A stretch of 64,000 nt of DNA from Pseudomonas extremorientalis (GCF_001870465.1 NZ_MDGK01000011.1:62001-126000), one strand, 5' to 3'; shown: positions 44,773-54,358, counted from the stretch's first letter. Numbers and translations: made by a program. Notes: generated by a model not told the origin, from the sequence alone.

Positions 44773-47730
44773 TCAGAACTGCCAGTTGAGGCTCAGCCCC
44801 ACCCCCTGGGTTTTCTCCCGTCCACCCAATTGGCCGTTGTAATCAAGGTTGACCCGCATGGCGGGGCTCAACGCCAGGCTGGCCTGCACGCCGACCAGCG
44901 CGGCGTCCCGCAGCAAGGGTGAACTGCCCACGGCGAATGACGGTCCACCGGCGACAAACGCCAGGTGCTCTGCGGATTCGACGGCGGTGAGGCTGTGTTG
45001 CCAGCCCAGCGAAGCGGAAAGCTGCAGTGGCTGGTGATCGTTCAGGGCAATGGTTTTCAACGCACGCACGCCAAGGGTGCCGAGCACGGCGTCCCGGCGA
45101 TCACTGCCACGCTCAAGCGCGGCGGCGTCGCCTTTTTCGTGGAAGCCGTCACTGTCCAGGTGCACATAGGCCAGGTTGGCGAACGGCTCCAGCGCCAAGG
45201 GTTGCAGGTTGATCCGGTAGGCGGCTTCGGAGAACAGTTGCGCCGTGCGCGCCTCCAGTTTGGCTTTCTGCTTGCCGCTGACCGCGCCGTAGTGCAGGTC
45301 GCGCGTCACGTCACCACGATGCCAGCTGTAGGCGCCACCGGCACTGATGCGCCAATCACCCAGCTCGCGCCCGACATACGCGCCGAGGTGATAGCTGTCG
45401 ATGGACGCCGAGGCATGCGTGCCGCTGCCCATATTCAATGAGCTGTCGCTGTAACCGGCGACCAGGCCCACGCGCGTCTGCTCGTCCAGCGCACCATCGA
45501 CCCCGCCCAGCAGGCCACCGAGGGACGTGGTGGAACCCGCCGTTTCGCTGCGGCTGTCGCGCTTGCCCCAGGCACCGAGTGCCTTGAGCCACAGGTTGCT
45601 TTCAGCAGTGACCGGCACGTGGCGCAAGCGCTCGCCCACGGCGTCGCGCACTTGCAGGCTGTCGTTGATCAGCATGGCGCCGATGGCCGGGTAGATTTCA
45701 CCGGACAGTTGCTGCAAGCCTTGTTGCGCCACCTCGACGGAATCGGACTGCAGGATGCTTTCATACACCGGGTTGCCCGCGCCCAGTTGCTCGGCGGCGA
45801 TCGCCACATTGCGTTGGTTGCGGGTCGCCGCGACGCTGGCAAACGTGGCGGCGCTGCGGACCACGTCCAATTGCACGCCATTGGCGGCGTAACCCAGGGT
45901 GCCACCGAGGAACAGGTAGCCGGGCAACACCTGGCCAAATCGGCCCTGGATGCCACCCGCCGCCTGAAGGATGCTGTACTGGCGGCCGATCAGGCTTTGC
46001 GCCTGTGCGCCGCTGAGCAGGGTCGGGCTGTTTTCCAACGCCAGGCTCACGTTGCCGCCGCCCAGGATCGCCTTGCCCCCGGCGACGATACGGTCGCTAC
46101 TGGTGGGCGTGAGCTCCACCGCATAGGTGGAACCCGCGCCCAGGTTCACGTCACCCGCCACCTGCAAGGTGCCCACCGAATTGCCCGGCGCCACTCGTCC
46201 CCCCGTGTTGACCGACAGCGCGCCGATCCGTCCGGAACCGCCCAATGTGCCGCGGTCATTGACGGTCACCGCAGACGTCAGTGAACCGTTGACCGCCAGC
46301 AGCCCGCCGTTGACGGTGGTCGCACCGCGATAGGTGCTGTCGCCGTCGAGTACCAGCGTGCCTGCACCGGACTTGATCAGGCTGCCTTCATAAATCCGTG
46401 TCGCGGCCGCCTGGTCGCGTGCTGTGCCGACCGCGTAATCGGTCTGGTCCTGCTGGCTGGCAGCGGCGCCCACACCGTTTTGCCAGCCCTTGTCGATCAG
46501 GGTCTGCTGCCAGGCGCTGTGCTCGGCGGCGTCTTGCGCCTGGCGCTGGAGCAGGGCCTGGTCGGAAATGCCATTGCTCCAGACATCGCCCTGCCCGGCC
46601 GCGAGGCTGACGTTCATCGGCCCGAGTAACTGCCCCGGACCGTGCATGGCCCGGCCCAGGTCCGGTACGCCCCAACCCACCGTGGTGTTGGGCGCCTGGG
46701 TAATCGAACCATCGAGCTGCGTGGCGGTGGTCAGCAGCACCTGCAACGCCTGTTCGTTGGTCATGTAGGGATAACGTTCCATCACCAATGCCAACGCACC
46801 CGTGGCATGCGGTGCCGACATTGAGGTGCCGGACTTCACGCCGTAGCCACCGCCGGGAACGGTACTGTTGATCAGCGCGCCCGGCGTAGAAATGCACCAG
46901 TACTGGGCGATGCCGCATTTGTTGTATTTCTGGCTATTGGCTTTATCCAGCCCCGATACCGCCAGCCAGTGCCCCTCCAGTTCCGGCTGGAAATACGGCA
47001 ACGCCGAGCGCACGCTGGCATTCGCGTAACCACTGTTGCCGGCACTGAACACGTTGATGACACCGGCCTTGGCCACGTCCGCCGCCGCATCCAGCCAGGT
47101 GCCCTGGTTGTAATGCTGGGCGTAGGCGGCGTGCAGATCACCCAGGGTCTGGTAGCTGACATCCTTGGGTTGGCTGCCCCAACTGTTGTTGATGGCGCGC
47201 ACGCCGGAATCCACCAGGGCGCTGTACACCGCCTTGAAGTACTTGGGGTCTGGGGTCGGACCAAACAGAAAGCTGTCGTTGGCGTTGGTATTGCCCACGA
47301 AGATGTGCGCGTTATAGGCCACGCCGTGCATGCCGACGCCATCACGGGCTGCGCCCATGGTGCCGGTGACATGGGTGCCGTGGGAGTCATTGTTGGGGTT
47401 GAGCGCGCCGCTGGTGCTGAAGGGGCGGCCATCGACGTAACTGCCATTGGCGGTGACGGCGTGATAGCGATCCTTGGCGGCTTCCGGGTGGTCGGGATCG
47501 AAACCTGAGTCCAGCGCACCGATCTTCACCCCGTTACCCGTGATACCAGCGGCGTAAGCTTCATCCGCCTTCATGCGGCCCAGCCCCCAGTCGCTCTGGA
47601 ATTCGGCGGAACGCCAACTGGCGGCGTTCCCCGGTTGACCGGCCTCGGTATAGGCAGCCTGCGCCGCAACGGACACCAGCAGCAAGGAACCGGCGGCAAG
47701 CGGTTTGAAACGGTGTGAGTCGCAGAGCAT
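44773..47730 (-). CDS. prtA: Autotransporter serine protease PrtA (S8 subtilase)
   Basis: 985 residues. Signal peptide (cleavage near AQA, about residue 26), S8 domain with the full triad Asp (IGALDSGFDPDHPE), His (SHGTHVTGTMG) and Ser (SGTSMSAPHATGA), then a repeat TYRGATTVNGGLLAVNGS and a C-terminal autotransporter barrel ending VGLSLNWQF. AAGGAGGG precedes the ATG. It probably acts as an outer-surface or released protease. Located between aprF and prtB; its tail region is very like that of PrtB while the protease domains differ strongly. Confidence 0.93.
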   Translation of the reverse strand: MLCDSHRFKPLAAGSLLLVSVAAQAAYTEAGQPGNAASWRSAEFQSDWGLGRMKADEAYAAGITGNGVKIGALDSGFDPDHPEAAKDRYHAVTANGSYVDGRPFSTSGALNPNNDSHGTHVTGTMGAARDGVGMHGVAYNAHIFVGNTNANDSFLFGPTPDPKYFKAVYSALVDSGVRAINNSWGSQPKDVSYQTLGDLHAAYAQHYNQGTWLDAAADVAKAGVINVFSAGNSGYANASVRSALPYFQPELEGHWLAVSGLDKANSQKYNKCGIAQYWCISTPGALINSTVPGGGYGVKSGTSMSAPHATGALALVMERYPYMTNEQALQVLLTTATQLDGSITQAPNTTVGWGVPDLGRAMHGPGQLLGPMNVSLAAGQGDVWSNGISDQALLQRQAQDAAEHSAWQQTLIDKGWQNGVGAAASQQDQTDYAVGTARDQAAATRIYEGSLIKSGAGTLVLDGDSTYRGATTVNGGLLAVNGSLTSAVTVNDRGTLGGSGRIGALSVNTGGRVAPGNSVGTLQVAGDVNLGAGSTYAVELTPTSSDRIVAGGKAILGGGNVSLALENSPTLLSGAQAQSLIGRQYSILQAAGGIQGRFGQVLPGYLFLGGTLGYAANGVQLDVVRSAATFASVAATRNQRNVAIAAEQLGAGNPVYESILQSDSVEVAQQGLQQLSGEIYPAIGAMLINDSLQVRDAVGERLRHVPVTAESNLWLKALGAWGKRDSRSETAGSTTSLGGLLGGVDGALDEQTRVGLVAGYSDSSLNMGSGTHASASIDSYHLGAYVGRELGDWRISAGGAYSWHRGDVTRDLHYGAVSGKQKAKLEARTAQLFSEAAYRINLQPLALEPFANLAYVHLDSDGFHEKGDAAALERGSDRRDAVLGTLGVRALKTIALNDHQPLQLSASLGWQHSLTAVESAEHLAFVAGGPSFAVGSSPLLRDAALVGVQASLALSPAMRVNLDYNGQLGGREKTQGVGLSLNWQF

Positions 47731-47760
47731 TGAAACCCTCCTTATTGTTGTTATGGCGGC

Positions 47761-49101
47761 TTATTTCATCGGGCCGAACGCTTCATCCACTTTGGCCAGA
47801 TCGGTATCGCGCAGGTTGCCCGCGTAGTAGTGCAACTTGGTCCAGGCCATCAGGTAGTCATACCGCGCCTGGGCCAGGTCGCGCCGGGTGCTGTAGAGCT
47901 GCTGCTCGGCGTTCAAGGCGTCGAGGTTGACCCGCTCGCCGCCGAGGATGCTTTGCCTGGTCGACACCACCAGCGCTTCGGCTGATACCAGGGCTTTCTG
48001 ATACGCGCGCAATTTGCTCACCCCCGACAGGCAGGCGCTGAACTGCCGGCGCAGTTCGATCAGGGTTTCCCGGGTCTTGCCCTCAAGCTCGTACTCGGCC
48101 TGCTCCATGGCGCGGCTGGCCTGGCGGGTGGAGGCCGAGACGCCACCACCGGCATACAGCGGCAGGCTGACTTCGACGCCAATGGTGTTGGTGTCGTAGC
48201 GCTGGTTGTAAGTGTTACCGCTGTCGGATTCCTGCTGGCGCGAACTGGCATACGCCGTGACCTTGGGCAGATGCCCGGCACGGTTGCGCTCCACTTCATA
48301 ACGCGCCACTTCCAGGGCCTGGCGCTGGGAGGCCAGCGTGGGGTTGTTGCTGATCGCCAGCTCATGCCAGGTGTCGTAGTTGGCCGGGGTCAGGGTGAAC
48401 GCGGCAAAACCCTGGTTCAGTGGCGCCAGGTCGTGGATGTCGACGCTCTGTACGCCGATCAAGGCGCCCAGCTCGCGCAAGGACGCGTCCTGTTCATCCA
48501 GCGCCTGGATCTCTTCGGCGGTGGCCAGCTCGTAGCGCGATTCGGCTTCCAGAATGTCCGTGCGAGTGCCCTCGCCCTGTTGGAACAAGTGCCGGTTCTG
48601 CTGGAACTGTTGCTCGAAGGCCTTCTTCTTGGCGCGGGCGATGTCGATCTGGTCCTGGGCGAACAAGGCCTGGGTGTAGTAGGTCAGCACCCGCACCAGC
48701 AACGCCTGGCTCTTGTCACGAAAGCTTTCATCGGCAAACAGCGCCTGGGCCACGCCCTTGCGGTAGTTGGCGTAGGCCTCGTAGTCGAACAGCGGCTGTT
48801 GCAGGCTGAAGGTGGAGCCGTAGCTGTTGTAGTTACGGTCGTCGTGATAATTGCCACCGCGCCCGTCTGGCAAGGTGGCCTGGGAGTTGTTACGGCCCTT
48901 GTTGTAGTTGTACGACAGCCTGGGCAGTAGCCCGGCGCGGCCGATGGTGCGGTTTTCCAGGCCGGCGTCGCGCTCCTTGATCGCACCGAGAAACACCGGA
49001 TCGTTACGCAGGGCCTGCTCGTACACATCGAACGGGCCCATGGCCGCCTGGGCACTGGCGCAGGTCAACAGCAAGGCAATAAACACGGGTTTCATGCTCA
49101 T
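47761..49101 (-). CDS. aprF: TolC-family outer membrane component of the type I exporter (AprF)
   Basis: 446 residues. Signal peptide ending near AQAA; the mature protein has two repeated coiled-coil/beta halves typical of TolC, with QPLFDYEAYANYRKG and VEVSLPLYAGGGVSASTRQA marking the membrane strands of each half. It forms the outer membrane tunnel for AprX and TliA. The start overlaps the aprE stop (ATGA), though an ATG two codons later is also possible. Confidence 0.92.
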   Translation of the reverse strand: MSMKPVFIALLLTCASAQAAMGPFDVYEQALRNDPVFLGAIKERDAGLENRTIGRAGLLPRLSYNYNKGRNNSQATLPDGRGGNYHDDRNYNSYGSTFSLQQPLFDYEAYANYRKGVAQALFADESFRDKSQALLVRVLTYYTQALFAQDQIDIARAKKKAFEQQFQQNRHLFQQGEGTRTDILEAESRYELATAEEIQALDEQDASLRELGALIGVQSVDIHDLAPLNQGFAAFTLTPANYDTWHELAISNNPTLASQRQALEVARYEVERNRAGHLPKVTAYASSRQQESDSGNTYNQRYDTNTIGVEVSLPLYAGGGVSASTRQASRAMEQAEYELEGKTRETLIELRRQFSACLSGVSKLRAYQKALVSAEALVVSTRQSILGGERVNLDALNAEQQLYSTRRDLAQARYDYLMAWTKLHYYAGNLRDTDLAKVDEAFGPMK

Positions 49102-50411
49102 TCCTCGGTCAGCGCCGAGCCGGCACGGTCGAGCAGCGGCTTGAACAGGTAATTGAGCAACGAGCGCTCGCCGGTGCGCACGAACATCTCGGCGGGCATG
49201 CCCGGCTTGATCACCAGCCCATGGAGTTTTTCCAAGGCCGCTTCGCTGACCGTGGTGCGCAGCACGTAGTAAGGCGCACCGGTCTTTTCATCGAGCATCT
49301 GGTCCGCGGAAATCAGGCTGACCTCCCCCGGCACCCGGGGCGTGCGGCTCTGGTTGAAGGCGGTGAAGAGGATGTCCACCGGCAGGTGCGTGCCGACCTT
49401 GTCCACCAGGTGTACCGGCAGGTGCCCTTCCACTTCCAGGCGCGTGCCCTGGGGCACGATTTCCAGCAGGGTTTCGCCGGCGCGGACCACGGCGCCCTCG
49501 GTGTGCACGCTGAGATTGACCGCAATGCCATCCGCCGGGGCGTTGATTTCGCTGTGCTGCAGGTCGAACCCGGCCGAGGTGAGTTGCTGCTCCAGGGTCA
49601 GGCTGCGCAGTTGCGCATCGGCCAACTGGCTGCGTACCTCTTTTTGATATTCCTCACTGTGTTGTTGCAGCTTGAGGCGCGACTCGAGAATGCCCTGCTC
49701 CACACGGCCACTTTCGCCGGTGTTTTGCGCCAGGTCCTGTTGCACCTGGGACAACTGCCGCTGGTACTCCATCAAGCGGTTGCGCGGGATGTAGCCGTTG
49801 TCGGCCAGGGGTTGCAGGTTGCTCAGTTGATCGCGCAGGGACTGGGCCTGGGCGGTCAGGTCAGTGCGCGCACGGCGCATACCGCCCAGCTGTGCGGTGG
49901 CGCCCTCGATATTGGCGCGGATGCCGGCCTGCTCGCGGGCAAAAGCTTCGCGGCGACTGCTGAACAACTGGCGCTGGCCTTCCAGCACCAACGCCAGGGC
50001 GGGGTCGGGATCGGCACTGAGTTCGACGGGAAAGCGGATGCTGGCGAGGTTGTCGCGCTCGCTCTGCCAGCGCGCCACGCTGGCCCAGGCCATGCGGTAC
50101 TGGGCTTGCAGGGATTGCACGTCGGCCTGGTGCTGGGTCTGGTCAAGGCGGAACAGCGGTTGGCCTTGTTTTACAAGCTCGCCCTCCTTCACCAGGATCC
50201 GGCTGACGACGCCCGGGCTGAGGGTTTGCACGGCCTTGCGCTTGCCCGACACCACCACCGTGCCCTGTACCGGGATGCCCTGGTCCAGTGGTGCCAGGCT
50301 GGCCCACAGGAAAAACCCGCCGGCGCCGACCACGGTCAGCAACCATCCCATGCGCGTAAAAAACCTGGCGTCGTGCTCTTTGAAGCGTGGTTCAACTGTG
50401 ATGCTGCTCAT
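49098..50411 (-). CDS. aprE: Membrane fusion protein of the type I exporter (AprE)
   Basis: 437 residues of the HlyD family: one N-terminal membrane span (WLLTVVGAGGFFLWASLAPL), a lipoyl-like half-motif (VQTLSPGVVSRILVKEGELV), a long coiled-coil hairpin, and a C-terminal beta-barrel (SLISADQMLDEKTGAPYYVL). It bridges AprD and AprF across the periplasm. Overlaps the aprD stop by ATGA. Confidence 0.93.
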   Translation of the reverse strand: MSSITVEPRFKEHDARFFTRMGWLLTVVGAGGFFLWASLAPLDQGIPVQGTVVVSGKRKAVQTLSPGVVSRILVKEGELVKQGQPLFRLDQTQHQADVQSLQAQYRMAWASVARWQSERDNLASIRFPVELSADPDPALALVLEGQRQLFSSRREAFAREQAGIRANIEGATAQLGGMRRARTDLTAQAQSLRDQLSNLQPLADNGYIPRNRLMEYQRQLSQVQQDLAQNTGESGRVEQGILESRLKLQQHSEEYQKEVRSQLADAQLRSLTLEQQLTSAGFDLQHSEINAPADGIAVNLSVHTEGAVVRAGETLLEIVPQGTRLEVEGHLPVHLVDKVGTHLPVDILFTAFNQSRTPRVPGEVSLISADQMLDEKTGAPYYVLRTTVSEAALEKLHGLVIKPGMPAEMFVRTGERSLLNYLFKPLLDRAGSALTEE

Positions 50412-52159
50412 GCGCCTGGATTCCTTGCGGCCTGGTACTGACGACTGAAACTCACGCCCGTTTTCTCCCTGGGCGTTTCCTGCTGGCCGGACAATGCGCG
50501 AAGCACCTCCTGGCTCGGCCCGAACGCTTGCAAATGACCGTCGCTGAGCACCAGCAACTTGTCGGCCTGGGCCAGCGCCGACGAACGATGGGTCACCAGC
50601 ACCACGCTGCTGCCCTGGGCTTTCATCTGCACGATGGCGCTGGCCAGGGCGGCTTCGCCCACGGTGTCGAGGTTGGAGTTGGGCTCATCCAGCACGATCA
50701 GGCGCGGCCCGCCGTACAGGGCGCGGGCCAGGGCCACCCGTTGCTTCTGGCCGCCGGACAGGCCGCCGCCGTTGTCGCCCAGCACGGTGTCGTAGCCCTG
50801 GGGCAAACGCAGGATCAGTTCATGTACACCGGCCTGCTGTGCGGCACGCACCACCTGCTCGGGGTCGGCCTCGCGAAAGCGTGCGATGTTGTCGGCGATG
50901 CTGCCGCTGAACAACTCGATGTCCTGGGGCAGGTAGCCGATGTGCGGGCCCAGGTCGTCGCGGTCCCAGCGATGGATGTCGGCGCCATCCAGGCGCACGG
51001 TGCCAGCCAGTGTCGGCCATACGCCCACCAGCACACGGGCCAGGGTGGATTTGCCGGAGCCCGACGCCCCGAGCACACCGAGCACTTCGCCGGCGCCCAG
51101 ATTGAAGCTGACCTGGTGCAAGGTCGCCATACGCCGCCCGGGCGGGCCGGCGCTGACCTGTTCGAAGCTGACCTGGCCCTTGGGCGCCGGCAGCTTCATC
51201 TGCTCGACCTCCGGGGGGAACTCGCGCAGCAAGTCATCCAGGCGCTGATAGGCCAGCTTGGCCGAACTCCATTGCTTCCACACCGCGATCAACTGGTCGA
51301 TGGGGCTGAGCACCCGGCCCATCAGGATGGAGCCGGCGATCATCATCCCGGCGGTCATATCGCCCTTGATCACCAGCAACGCCCCCAGGCCGAGCACCAG
51401 CGATTGCAGGCACAGGCGCAGGGATTTGCTCAGGGAGGTGATCACCGAGCCGGTATCACTGGCCTTGTTCTGCAAGCCAAGAAACTGCGAATGCAACGCG
51501 AACCAACGGCTGCGCAGTGCGCCGAGCATGCCCATGGCCTGGATGGTCTCGGCATTGTGCAGGTGGCTGGTGGCCAGTTGCGTGGATTGCTGGGAGTAAC
51601 CACTGGCCTCGCCCAAGGGCTTTTTGGTCAGGTATTCATTCAGGCACGCCAGGCCGATCAGCAGCACGGCGCCGGCCGTGGCCAACACGCCAAGCCACAC
51701 GTTGAACAGGAAAATCACAAACAGGTAGATGGGAAACCACGGCGCATCAAAAAACGCGAACAGCGCCGGCCCCGTGATGAATTGGCGAATATGGGTCAAA
51801 TCGCCCAGGGACTGCCCGGCGTGCCCCTGGCCGCGTTGCAGGTTGCGTTCGAATGCAGCCTTGTACACGCGCAAGTTGAAACGCCGCTCCAGTTGGCTGC
51901 CGATGCGGATCACGATAAAACTGCGGATCACCTCCAGCAGGCCAATAAACGCAAAGAAGCCCACCACCATCAGCGTCAGCATCACCAGGGTGGTTTCATT
52001 CTGGGAGGACAGCACGCGGTCATACACTTGCAGCATATAAATCGACGGCACCAGCATCAGCAGGTTGATCAACGCCGTGAAACAGCCAATGCTGATCAAA
52101 ATACTCTTGTACTCACCCAGCGCCTTGAATAACGGCGCGGCGGCATGGGACTTTGCCAT
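50408..52159 (-). CDS. aprD: ABC ATPase/permease of the type I exporter (AprD)
   Basis: 583 residues. The membrane domain (about 20-300) has six spans; the ATPase domain shows Walker A LGASGSGKST, signature LSGGQKQRVALARAL, and Walker B LIVLDEPNSNLD. It binds the C-terminal signal of AprX and TliA and powers their one-step export. I chose the ATG at 52159, with AAGGAAG upstream, over an in-frame start 23 codons earlier. An RsmA-type site covers this ribosome binding site. Confidence 0.93.
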   Translation of the reverse strand: MAKSHAAAPLFKALGEYKSILISIGCFTALINLLMLVPSIYMLQVYDRVLSSQNETTLVMLTLMVVGFFAFIGLLEVIRSFIVIRIGSQLERRFNLRVYKAAFERNLQRGQGHAGQSLGDLTHIRQFITGPALFAFFDAPWFPIYLFVIFLFNVWLGVLATAGAVLLIGLACLNEYLTKKPLGEASGYSQQSTQLATSHLHNAETIQAMGMLGALRSRWFALHSQFLGLQNKASDTGSVITSLSKSLRLCLQSLVLGLGALLVIKGDMTAGMMIAGSILMGRVLSPIDQLIAVWKQWSSAKLAYQRLDDLLREFPPEVEQMKLPAPKGQVSFEQVSAGPPGRRMATLHQVSFNLGAGEVLGVLGASGSGKSTLARVLVGVWPTLAGTVRLDGADIHRWDRDDLGPHIGYLPQDIELFSGSIADNIARFREADPEQVVRAAQQAGVHELILRLPQGYDTVLGDNGGGLSGGQKQRVALARALYGGPRLIVLDEPNSNLDTVGEAALASAIVQMKAQGSSVVLVTHRSSALAQADKLLVLSDGHLQAFGPSQEVLRALSGQQETPREKTGVSFSRQYQAARNPGA

Positions 52160-52168
52160 GGTGTCTGA

Positions 52169-52178
52169 TCTTCCTTGA
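52169..52178 (-). promoter_or_regulatory. RsmA/RsmE (CsrA-type) consensus site on the aprD ribosome binding site
   Basis: On the transcript the sequence is UCAAGGAAGA, an exact fit to the consensus A/U-CANGGANG-U/A, placed just before the aprD ATG. Binding would hide the Shine-Dalgarno. Inference from consensus only. Confidence 0.6.
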
Positions 52179-52262
52179 ACCAAATTACGCGCAATAGTTT
52201 CCCCAGCCCCGGCGAACGAAGCGGTCAACTAATGAAATCAAGTTATTTACTTATAACGGCAA

Positions 52263-52637
52263 CTAAGGTGCGCGTTGCAGTACAACTTCAAGCCCCGTCG
52301 GTGTGCGGCCTTTATATTCACCTTCTTTCTGTCGGTTGAGGTGAGTAATACCACTGCCTTCGGCGTTCATCAGCCAGATACCGTCGGGTGTTGGCGTCCA
52401 GGTCAGAGGCTTGTCGCCCAACCAGTTTGCGACACACGCCACATCGCCGCCCAAGGCATTGGCCTGTTCCAGCAGGTCCAGCGCGCAGACCTGATCCTGC
52501 TGGTGCAACTGCCAATGCCCGGCCAACTGGGCGGAGGTAGGTAATACGAGACTGCTCGCCATTGCGTGGGCTCCTGCCGACACGAACATCACCTGCAACA
52601 CGCAGGCGATCACATTAAACATACGCCGCATCTTCAT
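52263..52637 (-). CDS. aprI: Periplasmic inhibitor of the alkaline protease (AprI/Inh)
   Basis: 124 residues with a Sec signal peptide (cleavage after AGAHA). The mature part begins with the inhibitory N-terminal strand region (ASSLVLPTSAQLAGHWQL) typical of serralysin inhibitors; two Cys (in DQVCALDLL and DVACVANW) can form the family disulfide; GIWLMNAEGSGITHL and a beta-barrel follow. It blocks any AprX that leaks to the periplasm. The start may be ATG 52637 or the second ATG at 52631, which is better spaced from GGAG. It lies between aprX and aprD. Confidence 0.9.
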   Translation of the reverse strand: MKMRRMFNVIACVLQVMFVSAGAHAMASSLVLPTSAQLAGHWQLHQQDQVCALDLLEQANALGGDVACVANWLGDKPLTWTPTPDGIWLMNAEGSGITHLNRQKEGEYKGRTPTGLEVVLQRAP

Positions 52638-52650
52638 GCTCCATCCGTAA

Positions 52651-52674
52651 GGCGCGGCGCCGAAGCGCCGCGCC
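52651..52674 (-). other. Very stable UUCG-capped hairpin between aprX and aprI
   Basis: On the transcript GGCGCGGCGC, UUCG, GCGCCGCGCC: ten G-C-rich pairs closed by a C(UUCG)G tetraloop, one of the most stable RNA loops. It begins 6 bases after the aprX stop. Directly after it is UACGGAUG at 52649-52642, one base off the RsmA consensus, next to the aprI start. No U-tract follows, so partial readthrough is likely. Confidence 0.8.
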
Positions 52675-52680
52675 CGTGCA

Positions 52681-54114
52681 TCACGCTACGATGTCGCTGA
52701 CCGCAGCCTGGCCGACGGTGGTGACGAGGAAGTCCGCCACGCCGTGCCCGGAGAAGTCCACAGCCAGGGTGCCCAGGTTGGTACCTGCGGCGTAGGTGAG
52801 GACTGCATCGCCGGCATGCCCGGTAAAGGCATTGACGAAGGTCAGGCCTGCGCCCTTGGTGATGCCGGACAGGTCGATCTTGTCGGAACCGGAGGTAAAG
52901 TCAAAGATCTTGTCCGCCGCGCCCGGCCTGGAATCGGAGCTGGCACCGAACACAAAGGTGTCGTTGCCCGCGCCGCCCCACAATTGGTCCGCCCCGCCGC
53001 CACCGTAGATGAGGTCGTTGCCGGCCCCGCCCTTGATCACATTGGCCGCGTTATTGCCGATGATCAAATCGTTGCCGGCACCGCCGAAAGCGTTCTCGAC
53101 GGTCACGCCCTTGGCGATGGACACGTTGCCCACCAGGCCGCCCACGTCGGAGAACGACGCTTCATTGAGGTTGATCTTCTGGTTCTGGGTGAAACCGGAG
53201 AAGTCCAGGGTGTCGTTGCCACCGCCATCCCACACCGAGAACACCAGCTTGTCGGCATTGGAGGTGGCGCTGTAGAAGTCCCGCCCGGTGTTGGAGTTGA
53301 AGCCGTAGGTGGTGTCGCCGGCACGGGTGTTGTAGTTGGCGCCGTAGAGCTTCTGGATCGCCGCGATGTCGTCGATCAGCGGAGCGGACGCGTAAGCCTC
53401 GACCCCACCCTTGCTGAAGTTCTGGTTGGTGTTGCTCTCGCTCCAGTAGCTCATCAAGCTGTAGCCGCGCGTGTCCTGTCCATAGGTCGCGTCGTTGTAG
53501 GTCGGGTTGCCGTTCCCGGCGTTGTAGTCGCCAGGGTGGGCCAGACCCAGGGTATGGCCGATTTCGTGAGTGAGCGTCTGCCGGCCGTAGTTGTTCAGGT
53601 CCGGGGTCTTGTTCGGCGTGTAGCTGTTGTTGGTCAGGTACCACGAGGTGCCGTCGTAGCCTGCGCCGGTGCCGGGCAGGTAGGCGAAGGCGGCCGCGCC
53701 GTCCTGGCCGCTGCTGTAGTTGCCGAAGGTCATGTGGCCGTCACCGCCGGTGGCTTTCTCGGTGAAGGTGACGTTGGCCACGTCCGCCCAGGATTGCATG
53801 GCCAGTACGGCCTGTGCTTTCTGCTGGGCATTGAACTGGCTGAAGCCCGCGATGCCATGTTTGTTCATGGTGCTCGAGGAGGCCGAGGTCAGGAAGGTGT
53901 AGGTCAGGTCGATCTTGCCGTTGCCGTCAAAGTCCCGGTACGCGGCGCCGTCGCGCAGCAGCTGGGTGGCCGCCTGGTCAACGGAATAGGAGGGTTTGCC
54001 ATTGATCGTGAGGTTGCCGCCACGGTCGTACAAATGGCTGAAGCTATCGATTTGCGAGTAAGCGGTGCTGGCTTGCGCCGCCGACACGATAGCCTTGTCT
54101 TTTACTTTTGACAT
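52681..54114 (-). CDS. aprX: Extracellular alkaline metalloprotease AprX (serralysin)
   Basis: 477 residues, family M10B. Zn-binding motif [11 protein letters not shown] with His183, Glu184, His187, His193; Met-turn SLMSYW; then RTX calcium-binding repeats ([41 protein letters not shown]) at about 345-392 and a C-terminal type I export region ending [11 protein letters not shown]. No N-terminal signal peptide, but a short propeptide. It degrades casein and other proteins outside the cell. First gene of the operon; AAGGAAG lies 7 bases before the ATG and overlaps an RsmA-type site. Confidence 0.96.
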   Translation of the reverse strand: MSKVKDKAIVSAAQASTAYSQIDSFSHLYDRGGNLTINGKPSYSVDQAATQLLRDGAAYRDFDGNGKIDLTYTFLTSASSSTMNKHGIAGFSQFNAQQKAQAVLAMQSWADVANVTFTEKATGGDGHMTFGNYSSGQDGAAAFAYLPGTGAGYDGTSWYLTNNSYTPNKTPDLNNYGRQTLTHEIGHTLGLAHPGDYNAGNGNPTYNDATYGQDTRGYSLMSYWSESNTNQNFSKGGVEAYASAPLIDDIAAIQKLYGANYNTRAGDTTYGFNSNTGRDFYSATSNADKLVFSVWDGGGNDTLDFSGFTQNQKINLNEASFSDVGGLVGNVSIAKGVTVENAFGGAGNDLIIGNNAANVIKGGAGNDLIYGGGGADQLWGGAGNDTFVFGASSDSRPGAADKIFDFTSGSDKIDLSGITKGAGLTFVNAFTGHAGDAVLTYAAGTNLGTLAVDFSGHGVADFLVTTVGQAAVSDIVA

Positions 54115-54120
54115 AAACGT

Positions 54121-54130
54121 ACTTCCTTGT
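54121..54130 (-). promoter_or_regulatory. RsmA/RsmE (CsrA-type) consensus site on the aprX ribosome binding site
   Basis: Transcript sequence ACAAGGAAGU is an exact match to A/U-CANGGANG-U/A, with its GGA acting as Shine-Dalgarno for aprX. In P. protegens/fluorescens, Gac/Rsm control of exoprotease translation is established, which makes this assignment credible. Confidence 0.7.
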
Positions 54131-54358
54131 TTGCAAGTGCATCAGTCTTTGATCGATAGGAACCCCGCGGGCGAGATCGTCCTATCACTCGCCTCTTTTG
54201 AAGGCGTAAGAAAACTGACACAACTTGAAATCTTTCGTCTACATCTTTTCCAGCACTAAAAATCGGCAGGCAAACACCCCAGGTAAGTTACGCTCCATGT
54301 TTATTGGGCAGTACCGATGTTGTCCGACAAAAAACACCGCGCCGGTATTTAAATATTA

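Noticed and set aside
52744..54111. 455-codon open frame opposite aprX
   Set aside because: Antisense of the RTX repeats, explaining its Val/Gly/Ala-rich pattern.
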